This document shows positions 11,980 to 23,257 of a DNA stretch of 64,000 nucleotides, piece after piece. Origin of the DNA: Gnetum montanum (Eukaryota; Streptophyta; Gnetopsida; Gnetales; Gnetaceae); the NCBI GenBank assembly GCA_015680685.1, contig MNCI01010021.1:480792-544791 (forward strand). The letters run 5' to 3'. Position 1 is the first letter of the stretch; the number at the start of each line of letters is the position of its first letter. The notes below the pieces were generated by a model, which was not told the DNA's origin, searched no databases, and saw nothing but the letters and a program-made list of their open reading frames with translations. Both the position numbers and the translations under genes were made by a program.

Positions 11980-13455
11980 ATATTTAGAGAGCCCTTTAGA
12001 ATCTAAAATGGAGAGCAGGTGTTGAAGAAGAGATAAGAGCACTTCGAAGGAATGAAACGTGGGAGGTAGTTGATCTTCCTAGTTGGAAGAAAGTTGTTGG
12101 TTGCAAGTGGATATTCATAGTGGATTTCAAGCCTAATGGGGAGATAGAGAGGTATAAAGCTTGCTTGGTTGCTCAAGGATACACCTAGACTTATGGTATT
12201 GACTATGAAGAAACATTTTCCCAAGTTAATAAGATGAACTCAATCAAGGGATTGTTGTCACTTGTTATAAATCTTGAATGGGATCCTTACCAAATGGATG
12301 TAAAAAATGCTTTTTTGAATGGAAATTTGGAGGAGTAAGTGTTTATGAAGATGCCACCAAGATTTGAAATGGGAAGTAACAAAGTGTGCAAGCTTAAAAT
12401 ATCTTTGTATGATTTGAAACAATCTCCTAGAGCTTGGTTCATAAGATTTAGCTTAACATTATAGAGTTTTGGATACACCTAAGGGTAGGTCGATCATACA
12501 ATCTTCACTAAGTAATCATTGAGTGGGAAGAAGTCCATTCTCATTGTGTATGTTGGTGATATCATGATTACTGATGATGACCACTTAGAGATTTTAGAGT
12601 TGAATACTAAAGTGAAGAAAAAATTTCAAGTCAAGGACTTTGGAATCCTTAGGTATTTTCTTTGTATGGAGATTTCTAAAAGCAAACAAGGGATCTTTGT
12701 TACCCAAAGAAAGTATGTTCTTTATTTGCTTAAGAAGACAAATAAAATAGGTTGTAAAATGGCTAACACACCATTGGAAAAGAATTGGAAACAAAAGGTT
12801 ACAGATAATGATTCCCTAGTTGACTACGAGCAGTATCAACATCTGGTGGGAAAAATGATCTACCTTTCACTTATTAGACCTAACATTTCCTACAATGTGA
12901 GTGTGATCAGTCAATTTATGTTTTCACCTACAAATAGACATCTAGAGTCAACTAATCATGTACTAAGATATCTAAAGGAATCTCTTGGCAAGGGACTCTT
13001 ATTCAAGAAAGGTGAATCTCAAGAGGTGGAAGGATTTATTGATGCAGATTGGGCTAGATCAATGGAAGATAGCAAATCCACAACTGGATATTGTGTGAAA
13101 TTATGGGGAAAATCTTGTGATATGGAGGAGTAAGAAATAATTAGTTGTAGCAAGTAGCGTTGAAGCAAAGTACCAAGTGATTGCTCAAGGAGTGTGCAAG
13201 CTTATTTGGATTGAGAGACTTTTCAAGGATCTAAAAATTTCATTCTCAGGTCCTATGAAGCTCTATAGTGATAGTAAATCAACAATAAGCACTGTCCACA
13301 ACCCAATTCAACATGATCAAATGAATCATGTTAGAATATATAGAAGCTTTATCAAGCATGAGATTGACTCAAGAGAAATCAGCCTAGCTTACATTCCTAC
13401 CAAGGATCAAGAGGCTGATATCCTCACCAAAGAATTATTAATATTGACTGTTTAG
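11980..13455 (+). pseudogene. Ty1/copia reverse transcriptase and RNase H (broken)
   Basis: RT begins with VEEEIRALRRNETWEVVDLP and KVVGCKWIFIVDF, then [26 protein letters not shown] and CKLKISLYDLKQSPRAW, all copia RT landmarks. The catalytic box reads IVYVGDIMITDDD: YVDD has become YVGD. RNase H follows with FIDADWARSMEDSKSTTGYC, VIAQGVCKLIWIERLFKDLK and SDSKSTISTV. The order PR-IN-RT-RH proves Ty1/copia. There are stops near 12187, 12335, 12463 and 13132. Confidence 0.9.
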
Positions 13456-13499
13456 TCTTTATTTTGCAATTTGGGAATGATAGATATCTATTCTCCAGC

Positions 13500-13510
13500 T
13501 TGAGGGGCAG
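13500..13510 (+). other. Polypurine tract of copia element
   Basis: TTGAGGGGCAG lies a few bases before the 3' LTR, the position and composition expected of the plus-strand primer. Confidence 0.75.
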
Positions 13511-13513
13511 TTT

Positions 13514-13748
13514 TGAAAAGTAAATTCTTGATTTTGTGGATTGAGTAAATTCCTAATTTTGTGGGATTAATTGCAGTTTTTTGTGGAGTTTGTCTTCCCT
13601 GATTTATAGCTTTTTTTAACTTCTAGGAGATTGGTTTTCTTTTTAGTTTGTTTTTTGAAATACAAAATAAGGCTAGTCTATACATCCTTGTATGCAATCT
13701 TTCATAATCTTCAATAAAGAAATCGATTTCATTTGATCTCTTTGTTTA
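13514..13748 (+). repeat. 3' LTR of Ty1/copia element
   Basis: Begins TGAAAAG and ends TTTA, matching the 5' LTR at 8878-9098. The last two bases are TA instead of CA, probably a later change. Many substitutions separate the two LTRs, so the insertion is old. Confidence 0.85.
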
Positions 13749-14124
13749 ATTTTTTCTGAAACCTACTTGACATCTTGCGTTGATTACCTTCAACCCAAGA
13801 ATTTATTCTCTTTTCTAGCAAAGTACCCAAGAACTTAGCAAAAATATTACTCACATTGATTATTTGATTAAATCATTTTTATCTTCCTTTTTATATAATA
13901 AGATAGCTTTACTAGTTTTTCAATGTTGATTTAATCATTACTTCATTGTTGAATTTAATTTGTGTAAAATTTCTCTATGAATAGTAGATCCTATCCACTT
14001 TAATATTTCTATATATAAACCATCTAAGATACCCTTTGTGACTTCCTTAGGAGTAAATTAAAGAGATGCTTGTAGTACAATAGTAGTAGAATGATCATCT
14101 TGTCCTATAAATAGCTTATTATAG

Positions 14125-14605
14125 TCAAGTATCTATTTAATAGCTCTAAAAGTACATTTTTATTATGCTTTTATTTCAACATACCATTTGGATCAACTAT
14201 TTATTTAATAGCTTTAAAAGTACATTTTTATTATGCCTTTATTTCAACACACCCTTTATATCAACTATCTATTTAATAGCTTTTAAAAGTACATTTTTAT
14301 TATACCTTTATTTCAACATACCCTTTAGATCAACTAATTATTGAATAGCTCTAAAAGTACATTTTTATTATGCCTTTATTTCAACATACCCTTCAGATCA
14401 ACTATCTATTCGATAGCTCTGAAAGTGCATTTTTATTATGCCTTTATTTCAACATACCCTTTAATCAACTATCTATTAAATAGCTTTGAAAGTACATTTT
14501 TATTATACCTTTATTTTAATGTACCTTTTGGATCAACTATCTATTCAATAACTTTGAAAGTACATTTTTATTATGTTTTTATTTCAAGATACTCTTTGGA
14601 CCAAT
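14125..14605 (+). repeat. 68-bp minisatellite, about seven copies
   Basis: The landmark ACATTTTTATTAT recurs at about 14154, 14222, 14291, 14359, 14427 (as GCATTTTT), 14494 and 14562, a spacing of 67-69 bases. Each unit also carries CTATTTAATAGC-like and TTTCAACATACC-like segments. It ends about 26 bases before LTR A. It does not recur elsewhere in the window as far as I can see. Confidence 0.9.
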
Positions 14606-14630
14606 TTGAGATGACAAGCCATATGCTAGC

Positions 14631-15486
14631 TGATGAGTTGCGTCAAGGGTTACGTTGATGTGACCACATTGATGTGGAATTTGATGCATTGACATGGCCT
14701 TGTCGATGCATTTTCTATCTTCACCTATAAATACATGCTCACCCACCATGTTTATGACATCTTTTGTCATCGTTGTACCAAAGCTCTTGCAGTTTTCTTG
14801 CTTGAAAGTTAGAATATTTTTCTAAGTGGTTGCAGTAGAAGTCAAAGAGTGTACGAATCTTTATTCAAGCACTATTATACCTGAACATGGTAGTGTGTGT
14901 GGCAATAAATATGAGCTTTTTGATAAACCTTGTAGCAGTTTGAAATACATTAATTATTTATTTGTGCATTTAATGTTTTATGCAGTTTCCTTTGATGCTT
15001 TAAGTAATTAAGCTAAATTAAGCTAGATTAATAGCAATTAATTAAGCACATAAGTGCAACCACTTGAATTATATGCTTAGCACTTTATAATCCTAGTAAC
15101 GCTTAACATTTGGTAACCTAGTAGCATTAAACATGTTTAGGATATGTATAGTAAGTGGGAACATATGCTTATGTTAGAATTAGTTAGGTGTAGCTAGTGA
15201 AATTAAATTAGCAATTTAATTATTTTATTTTATTCATTATTCTTTATCCTTTGGTGACTTAAAACATAAAACATAAAAGATGATAAAAATCATATGCCTC
15301 AATTGCACTTAACCATACCTTTGCATTTCACAAGTGTAATTGGGAAGATAATGATTACAACAGTTAGTTTCACTTCTTAGAGACTAGTGTACTTAGAAGG
15401 TTATAAGTCCACATAATTTGACCAGATTGTGCATGAATGCTTAGTGATTTGTATGGTTGGATGTAGGGTCTACTTGCCACTCATCA
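14631..15486 (+). repeat. LTR A (Athila-like family), 5' LTR of the outer element
   Basis: Begins TGATGAGT and ends ACTCATCA, a perfect 8-base inverted terminal repeat. It contains a TATAAATA box at 14726-14733. It is closest to LTR D: both share AGTGTGTG, TAAATTAAATTAG and GTAATTGGGAAG where B and C differ. It is followed by TTGG, the first bases of the PBS, before LTR B interrupts. The 5 bases to its left are CTAGC. Confidence 0.85.
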
Positions 15487-15490
15487 TTGG
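15486..15490 (+). repeat. Left target-site duplication of element B-C (ATTGG)
   Basis: ATTGG lies directly left of LTR B and consists of the last base of LTR A plus TTGG of its PBS. The matching right copy is ATTGC at 26580-26584, one mismatch. Confidence 0.6.
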
Positions 15491-16377
15491 TGATGATTCA
15501 TGGATTAGCTACATCGACAAGACCTCATCGATTAGGCCTTGTTGACTAGGCCCTGTCGATGCATTATTTGGTGCATTGGTGTGGCCTTGTTGATGCAGGG
15601 TTTGTTCTTACCTATAAATATGTGTCAACCTGCCATGTTTAGGCATCAGTCTGTCATAGTGTAGTGAAGCTCTTGTAGTTAAAGTTAAAATATTTTCTTG
15701 AGTGCCTACAACAAGAGTAATTAAGTGTACAGATCTTTATTTGAGCAATGTTATACCTTAGCACGACAATGTGTGCAATAATAAAGATGAGCTGTATGAT
15801 TAAACCTTGTAGCATTTTCAATAGTTTAAATGTTTCATTCATGCATTTAATGTTTTCAGCTATTTATTCAATTTTTTCTAGTAATTAATTTTATTAAGTA
15901 ATTAAATGAGATAAGCTAAATAGCAATTCAGTAAACACATAAGTATGACTGCTTTGAGCATGCATATGATGTTTAGTAATTCTAGTAGTGCTTAACGCTT
16001 GGTAACCCAACAACATTATATGTGTTCAAGATCTGTGCAACAAGTGGAACTAGATGCTTAAGTTAGAACTAGTTGAACAATAGTTAGCCCATTAGATTAA
16101 AGTAGGTATTTAATTACTTTATTCTCTATCTTATTTACTTCAAGCACCAAAACCATAAAATATAAAATGACAAAAATCATGTGCCTCAATTACACGTAAA
16201 CCATACCCTTAAGCTTCACAAGTGTAGTTGGGAAGACAATGAACATCCTCAACATCTAGTTTACTTCCTAGAGAACTAGTGCACTAGAAACTATAGAGTC
16301 CATGGAATTTGACTGAGTCATGCATGAATGCTTTGTGATTCATATGGTTGGGCATAGGGATACCTTGCCACTCATCA
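15491..16377 (+). repeat. LTR B, 5' LTR of element B-C
   Basis: Begins TGATGATTC and ends CACTCATCA. TATAAATA is at 15613-15620. Just upstream of it are repeated boxes such as CATCGATTAGGCC, GACTAGGCC and GTCGATGCA. It pairs best with LTR C at 25684-26579, for example in the shared CATAGTGTAGTGAAGCT and the CAATGTGTG variant. Confidence 0.9.
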
Positions 16378-16397
16378 TTGGTATTGTTGCCAGGGAC
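16378..16397 (+). other. PBS of element B-C
   Basis: TTGGTATTGTTGCCAGGGAC directly follows LTR B. It resembles TTGGCGCCGTTGCCGGGGA, the primer-binding motif usual in Athila-type elements. The same position after LTR D reads TTGGCACCATTACCAAGGAC. Confidence 0.8.
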
Positions 16398-16529
16398 TCT
16401 CTTTTGTTGAAATGTGCACTATCTAGGTTTAGTGAATATCAGTAGCATTGTTGGACAAACACTAAGGTTAACATCATTTCCAAATAATATAATTACAAAA
16501 GCATACTCATAGTTTATTTGTTTTGTAAA

Positions 16530-18960
16530 ATGTCTTCTTCTTCTTGTAGGCATGATGATGTTAAACCGTCAATCCCTCAAGAATGTAGGGTGGTATATAC
16601 TCATCTAGATGAGTATGTGCCTAACTTCACCTTCATCCTACGTTAGGATGAGAAACTACAATGGCATGACATGGAAAGCAATGTTATAATGCCTCCTGAT
16701 CAATTTGTTCCTATGATATTGCTTTAAATTCTAAAGAAGTTAGGCATCCATGATCTTTAGGAATAATATGGTGTGCATGACTATGACTATTGGGACTATT
16801 ATCCCATTGAAACACAACATTAGAGAGATAAACAACACAAAAAGAACCATGAGGATGTGGAGGGGAAATGGTTCACTAATCCCTTGTTCCTACTAAACCA
16901 AGACAATAATAAGGATCCTCCCTTTGAGGGCTCTCAACATGAAAATTCTCCACCCCTTATTACTGATGATGGGGGTGAGGCTCTGAATCTATGATCTACT
17001 ATAAAAAATTCAAGTTCAGGAAAAGATGGAAATTAAGGTAAGGGCTCAGACAAGCTTCAAGATAATAAGAAAAATGATGAACATGGTCATGAAAAATAAA
17101 GGGAAATTGGTAGACATCATGGTGGTGGTAGTCCTCCTTCCTCTTCATCATCTTTATCTGAATCTCTTTCTTCTTCTTCTTCTGGTTTTGAAAAATGCCA
17201 TAGAAGGAACAACCGTGATGGAGGTGCACAGCAAGGTAATAATACTAATCACCATGCCCATAATAATCAAAGGGATAATAAAGGACATCATTAGTGATAA
17301 CAAAATAATGATGATGATGAGCCTTTGTTGGCAACTCAAAGTATGCTTAACATTGTAAAGGTAGTTAAGACTCCAACTAGGAATGTGAAGGATAGTCAGA
17401 TCAAGGGCTTAGACATGAACAATATCCCAAGATTTGAGGGGGGATATAACTCTAATCCACAAAACCATCTACAAGCCTTTCATGATGCCTGCACCTTATA
17501 AAACATAGAGAATGATTAGCAGAAATTGAAGCTATTCCCCATGACACTCATCAAAGAGGTAGAAAGTTGGTACTAGTCCTTGGAGTCAAGATCTATTCAT
17601 AGATGAAGTGCTATGTTGGAAGTATATAATGACAAATACCAAATGTACTCTAGATTTTCCAACCTAAGAATGTAAATCCAAGGCTAAAAACAAGGAACAC
17701 ATGAATCCTTGAATGCCACCATGGGCAGATATTATTCTCTATTACATCGATGCCCTAGCCATGGTTATTTTGAGAGGGAACAACTTTGCCACATCATAGA
17801 TGGGCTCAAAGATGAAACCAAAAGAACTCTTGGGGTTTATACCCAAGAGAGACTATCTGAACTAAGAGCTTATCAGATCCAAAGGCTAATAGAGTAGGTA
17901 GCAAAAGAAGAAGGTGAGTTGCAAAAAAGGAAAAGTGCAGAAGAATATAATAGGGATCCTTCCATAAGAAAAAAAGGTCTGATTCTGTGATGAGGAGGAG
18001 TCACCACTTGATGAAGTTGTGAATAGGAAAACCTTTCCTATCCAAAAATATATTTCTAATATTTTAGCAAAGGTTGATAAGGTATGGAATATATTGGATG
18101 AAAAATTCCAAACTTCTATGAAGTTGCTAAGGACTCCAAATAGTATAATAGTAATCACAACCACAGGAGGTGGAAAGCTGAATGTGCCTACCAAGGAGGT
18201 AATGGAAAAGCTGCTGCAGTAGAAGAAGCTGTGTAGACAAACTCTGATGATGATGTTGGGTGTAACATTTATCAATATGAACATCCTAAGGGATGTTGCC
18301 CTGTGGTGTCACACTTACAAGAGTTTGGGATGTATGTGTTGAATCCTTGACTAATAAGGAGGAAAGCACCCAGACAAGTGCCTTATCCACAAGGTAATCT
18401 AAGGCAGTTCCACCAGCATCAACAAGCTTACTATCCAAGTGGAGCTCCACCACAACCATATGAACAATATCAATATTGGCACCAACCATAGTCATGGGGA
18501 ATGATACCACCAAGATAATAGTACCCTTACAAGCAACTAGATCCATATGAGCACTATGTTCATCAACCTGTTTCTCCATGAAGCTCTACAAGCCATGCCT
18601 ACATCACTATTATCCTCCAGAGTACCATCAAACTCATTCACTATCTACTTGAGGGGAGTAGTCATATCCATATCACCCTCTACATTTTTCTACATACATC
18701 TCTCCACCCTCAACCTAGTTACCTTCTGCTCCATCCATGTAATAAGAAATTCCCTCACAACCATAATAATGAAATGCTATAAGGGCTATACATTTATAAC
18801 TAGCCTTCCAACTGAGTGGTTAGGACAATCAATCCAAGAAACAACCATTTTTCTGATCTAACAGTCCTCCCAAACCCTCACAACCTAATGTAACTAGTTA
18901 CCTTGTATCGCCAACACCCTCATCCTCTACATCAAACAAATTCAAGGGCCCTTCAAACCA
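16530..18960 (+). pseudogene. Athila-like Gag of element B-C (broken)
   Basis: The start at 16530 opens MSSSSCRHDDVKPSIPQE and leads into VVYTHLDEYVPNFTF, WHDMESNVIMPPDQFVPM and KKLGIHDL, an N-terminal region shared with the other two internal copies. A low-complexity Ser/His/Asn/Asp region follows (16980-17340). The capsid-like domain lies at about 17400-17900, with FHDACTL, QKLKLFPMTLIKE, YYSLLHRCPSHGYFEREQL and CHIIDGLKDETKRTL. The C-terminal part (18280-18950) is rich in Pro, Gln and Tyr. More than ten stops are present. It would package element RNA. Confidence 0.8.
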
Positions 18961-18974
18961 AACACCACCTTAGA

Positions 18975-19400
18975 TTATGCTAGAAGATTAGGCCAAAACA
19001 ACATTCATGAGTTCCTAGGGAACGTTTTCATATTGTAAGATGTCGTTTGGTCTATGTAATGCTCCAGCAACATTTCAATGCCTGGTCCTTAGTACTTTTT
19101 AATAGCAAATTGGTAGTAAGGTAGAAGTATTTATAGATGACTTCTTAACCTATGGGGCTACTTTTGAGAAAGCCCTGGATTGCCTTAAGCAAGTACTAAC
19201 AAGATGTGTTGAAATAAACGTTAAGATCAATTGGCAAAAAAAGCCACTTAATGGTCCAGGAGTGCATAGTACTGCAACACAAAATTACTTAGTTAGGGAT
19301 AAAGGTAGACCTGAAAAGGATAAGGGTCATCCAAGGAATCACATACCAACCAAAGATAGTTAAAGACATTCGATCATTCCTTAGACACACTGGCTACTAC
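18975..19400 (+). pseudogene. Athila-like reverse transcriptase, N-terminus deleted (element B-C)
   Basis: Coding similarity resumes abruptly at about 18975 with residues of the RT middle: KTTFM, then CKMSFGLCNAPATFQCLVLS, the catalytic box VEVFIDDFLTYGATFEKALD, and LKQVLTRC. The catalytic FIDD is intact. Protease and the first third of RT are absent: the Gag tail (CACCTTAGATT) runs straight into mid-RT. The copy at 46840-47183 plus 57730-57945 retains protease, so this is a deletion in B-C. Confidence 0.8.
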
Positions 19401-19439
19401 TGATGTTTTATAGAGAATTTCTCTAAGATTGTATAGCTA

Positions 19440-19765
19440 TTGGTCAAACTTACAAAGAAAGATGCTCCATTCATCTACACCAAGGAGTGCAAACATGCAT
19501 TCCAACTACTAAAATAAAAACTACAACTAAGAAAGGACTTATGGTAATGGTGTATGCTCTTGAAAAGTTTAGGCACTCTGTGCTTGGCTACAAAGTGTTT
19601 GTGCACACATATCACAGTGTCATCTACTTCCTAATGAATAAACCAACAGTGAGCCCCTGTATCATATGGTGGCTTGTGATCTTGCAAGAATTCAATCTCA
19701 TAATGGTAGATCATAAAGGGACTAAGAATGTGGTCGCTGATCACCTCTCTTGGTTAAGATAGGAT
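19440..19765 (+). pseudogene. RNase H domain of element B-C (partial)
   Basis: LVKLTKKDAPF and a CKHAFQLLK-like block are followed by a short internal deletion. The text then resumes with GLMVMVYALEKFRHSVLGYK, VHTYHSVIYFLMNK and NLIMVDHKGTKNVVADHLSW, the conserved end of gypsy RNase H. The region around the catalytic DAS motif, present in the second copy at 58674 (MMDASNYAF), is missing here. Confidence 0.8.
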
Positions 19766-19959
19766 AATAAAAAAGAGGAGAGTTCATTCTCTGACCAATT
19801 GCCAGATGAACTTCTTTTTATAAGATCAATAAATGACCAAGTGCTCGCTACATCAAAATGGTATGATGGCATCCTCACTTAAGTTCTCACTCAAGAGACG
19901 CCACAAGATCTTGACCACAAGAAGAAACAACAATTTCTTCATTAGGCAAAGTAATTCAT

Positions 19960-21115
19960 TGAAATTAATGGACATCTTTACAAGGTGTGCACTGATGGCC
20001 TAGTTTATTGGTATGTCCCTGATGTAGATTAATTATGTATTCTCTAGGATGCTCATGAAGGTCCTTGTGAAGGCTACTATGTGGGGAGACACATGATCAT
20101 AAAAATCCTAATGGCAAGATACTATTGGCCTACAATCTTCGAGGATGCCCATCAATTTTTCTAATCTTATGAGTGCTATAATAGAGATGGTGGGATGACC
20201 ACTCGAATGAAGGATTCTCAACAGTGGATTCAACCACTAGAGCCCTTTTACATATGGAGCATAGACTTCATGGCTCCCATCACACCCATGTTTAATGGAA
20301 AGATGTATATCATCGTAGCAATTGACTACTACACCAAATGGATAAAAGTAGTAGTCATCATTGATTGTACATCATCCACTATTGCTTAGTTTGTACAATA
20401 GAATGTTGTGAATAGGTTTGGGGTGCCACGTGCACTAATTTTTGATAATGGAACTCATTTTATAGGTGCCACTTTTTGAAAACTCATACAATGCTTAGGG
20501 TTGAACATAAATTAATAGCATCCTATCATCCCCAAGCCAACAATCAAGCAGAGGTAACTAGCAGGAAGATTATAAAGATTCTAACAAGAACTATTACAAA
20601 ATATAGAAGAAACTAGAGCACAAAACTCAAAAACATCCTCTAGGCCTACTGCTCAACATGAAAACTCCCTATTGGCTACTCACCATATAAGTTAGTGTAC
20701 AGGAAACTTCCAACACTCTCGATTCAATTCGAGCTTCATACACTCTCAACAATCTGTGACTTGGACCTTGACCTAAGTTTAGCACAAAAGGAAAGATTGA
20801 TCAACCTCAACATGCTAGATGAAAATCAATTAGTGTCCCTATCTTTGAATGAAGTGCATAGAGTGTTCAATAAACAACATGACCTCAGAATATATAAAGT
20901 ATGAAAAGTGAAATTTTAACCTATAGATAAGGTTCTCTACTGGAACTCCACACATGTACCCTAGAAAACAAAGTTTTAAATGTTGTGGGAGGGACCTTAT
21001 ATAATTGATGAAACCTTTCCCTCTAGAGTGATGTTTATCTACAAACCTGAGTGCCCACACAAAAAGCAGTTGATCAACATCCAACAAGTGAAACCTTTCC
21101 TAGAGCAAAGATAAA
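19960..21115 (+). pseudogene. Integrase of element B-C (broken)
   Basis: The zinc-binding region has DAHEGPCEGYYVGRHMIIK, ARYYWPTIFEDAH and ECYN. The core shows IWSIDFMAPITPMFNG (first Asp), AIDYYTKWIK, VNRFGVPRALIFDNGTHF (second Asp) and then a degraded region where the catalytic Glu should be. The C-terminal part includes a KLVYRKL-like segment and MLWEGPYIIDETFP with KPECPHKKQLINIQ. Stops near 20163, 20387 and 20478 break it. Order PR-RT-RH-IN is Ty3/gypsy. Confidence 0.85.
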
Positions 21116-22734
21116 CCAATGTAACTACTACCTCATCGGATGGACAACCACACTCCATTTTTTGAATCTCCTCCTTCCAACTTAGTTGTGGGGGAGATGG
21201 TCATCTATGCTAACCATCCACATGGCTCCTCATTTTTTCACTTTTTGTTTTACACATTGTTGTTTTACACTTTGCTGATTTTTACTCATTTTTGGTTTTT
21301 CACTTTGTTAATTTTCTCAATTTTTATTTTGCAACATTGTTAATGTGTTTTATCTTTCTTGAATATTTTATTCTTTCTTATATATCTTTCACTTTGTTTT
21401 ATTATTTTGTGATTTTCCACTATTTTTGTTAATAAAAGTGCTTTATTATTGCAGGACACAATGCTAATGTTGTTGTTTACTAATGATGATTTATGCTTAA
21501 TGTTGTGATTGTTAATGTCTAATTTTTATTTTTAAATTTTGATGTTTGATGACTAAGACATGATTTATTTTCATGGAATAGGTAGTGAGTCCATGTCATC
21601 CACCCATCCACAAACTCTATGGTTTTCCTTGTTTTGGAAGTTTGAGGTTCCTTTCATTAAACAAACTTTTAATAAATTGGTAACCTTGGTAATTTCTAGA
21701 GTTGGAAAGGATTGAAAGGTTTGCATAGGGTGTGAATTTAAGGAAACTCAATACTCTTTGTTCTCTTCTACTTTCTTAGATTCTTGAGTGTTTTCATTGG
21801 CTTCTTATTGTTCCATATCAACCAATCATAGGAAGTCAAATAAAGTCTTTGCATGGTGTGATTCCCATCAAAAATGAAAAAAAGAAATAACAACAAAAAA
21901 CATGATGGAAATTCGAAGCACATCCCTTAGAAAAGTAAATGGACTACAAACACTAGTTATGGGACTAGAAAGACATGTTACCCATGCCTAAAGGTCCCCT
22001 CTAACTAAGGCCCTCTCTCTCTTCCTGCTACTCTTTTCTTCTCTTTATGAAATGGTGGTTGTTTTATGGGACCACTCTTATGTCTTAAGAAGGTGGATTA
22101 GTCTTGAAGTGGTGATGCGAAGTCATTGAAAGAAGTTGGTTTTGGGTCTAGACTAAGGATGGATCTTCTTAGGTCATTGTAAACATAAAAATTCATAAGG
22201 GACTTCTTATGACCTCAATACAAGATTTCATTCCACCTTCTCAGTCATCCATCTATGTTGCCCATAACTCACCTCACTGCCAATTTCCATGTTATGCTTG
22301 ATGTCTTAGTTTTACATGTTGGAATTCTTGGATAGATTCTTTTAGGTTTGTCCTTAACTTTTCATGACCATTAAATGGACTATGGGGCCCATAGACTCCT
22401 TATTTGTGGTTATGCAAGGAAAAAAAGGGCATGTGCCTATTATGGGGAGGACCCACTTTCATATCTTTTGGTTTGAATAGTTCGCTCCCTTACCTTAGAC
22501 ATTGCTACAATCCTATCTTTCCCATGCCCCATTGTACATCCAACTCTGTGCTCCTTAAAACCTTCATAAAACCTCATTGTTTGAATTTTTTTTTAATTTT
22601 CTAAATTTTCTAAGCTCCAACACCCTCTTCTACTATTTTCATCATGTTCATGGCTTTTTGGACTTCCATTTAACCCCAATTTAACTAAAAAACTCTTTGT
22701 ATTTTTTAATTTTGACCAAAGTTAGTGGTGGTCA
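21116..22734 (+). other. Untranslated spacer downstream of integrase (element B-C)
   Basis: No coding domain seen. T-rich at 21230-21420. The same sequence in the same order follows integrase in the second internal copy (60380-61860), for example CCACAAACTCTATG at 21608 and 60763, and GTCAAATAAAGTCTTTGCAT at 21835 and 60986. It separates pol from the internal promoter-like region. Confidence 0.7.
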
Positions 22735-22830
22735 ACAGCTGTATTGACTAGGCTTAGTCGATGCAACCAACCCCATCAACTAGGTCCTGTTAATGCAACA
22801 CAAAAACTCTATAAATATTTCCAGATACTT
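22735..22830 (+). promoter_or_regulatory. Internal U3-like region with TATA box
   Basis: Contains GACTAGGC, GTCGATGCAA and CATCAACTAGGTCC boxes followed by TATAAATA at 22810-22817. The same boxes in similar order lie directly upstream of TATAAATA in LTRs A-D (compare CATCAACTAGACC and GACTAGGCCC at 25720-25760). It stands about 150 bases upstream of a conserved 5' splice site and about 440 bases upstream of the post-pol ORF. The corresponding place in the other copy (61860-61950) retains similar boxes but a weaker TATA. Confidence 0.55.
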
Positions 22831-22964
22831 TGAAATTTTTTATCATTTGCATCACAATAAGAGAAAAGCTTTTGTCATTTTTCAAAGGCCAAAACCTTCC
22901 AAAGACCATAATTTCCAACCATTTGTTCAAATCACCCCCTTCTTCGATCTTGCAGTTATTGAAG

Positions 22965-23257
22965 GTAAGCTCTTCATCATGGGAGTTGCAAACCTTAAAA
23001 TTTCTTGTCCTGCAAAGGGTTAATGAAAACAATGATAATAAAAATCATTAATTTTTAAAAGTTCAACCATTTCAACAACCTCTGGTATGACTATAGTTAT
23101 TTATCAACATCAAAACATAAATAATTTAATAATTAAAATTAATTAAATTAGTCATAATCATAATTGAGCTACGTATAATGTTCTTGATGAGATAAAGTAT
23201 CCCAATCGTTTCACGTTACACAATAATTACTAACCCATGGTCATGATGTGATTACAG
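22965..23257 (+). other. Predicted intron before the post-pol ORF (element B-C)
   Basis: The donor reads GAAG|GTAAGCTCTTCATC and the acceptor GATTACAG|ATGGCAC. In the second copy the donor GGAG|GTAAGCTCTTCATC is at 62090 and the acceptor GACCATAG|ATGGCACC ends at 62353. Both sites and the ATG directly after the acceptor are kept in both copies although the rest has diverged. Confidence 0.6.

Noticed and set aside
14125-14605. CRISPR-like array
   Set aside because: The spacers are themselves repeated, the unit is a plain 68-bp tandem repeat and the DNA is plant-like.
16999-17339. Overlapping ORFs on both strands with Met/Ile-rich or hydrophobic products
   Set aside because: They are shadows of the His/Asn/Asp-rich low-complexity part of Gag; the hydrophobic runs are artefacts of reading it in other frames.
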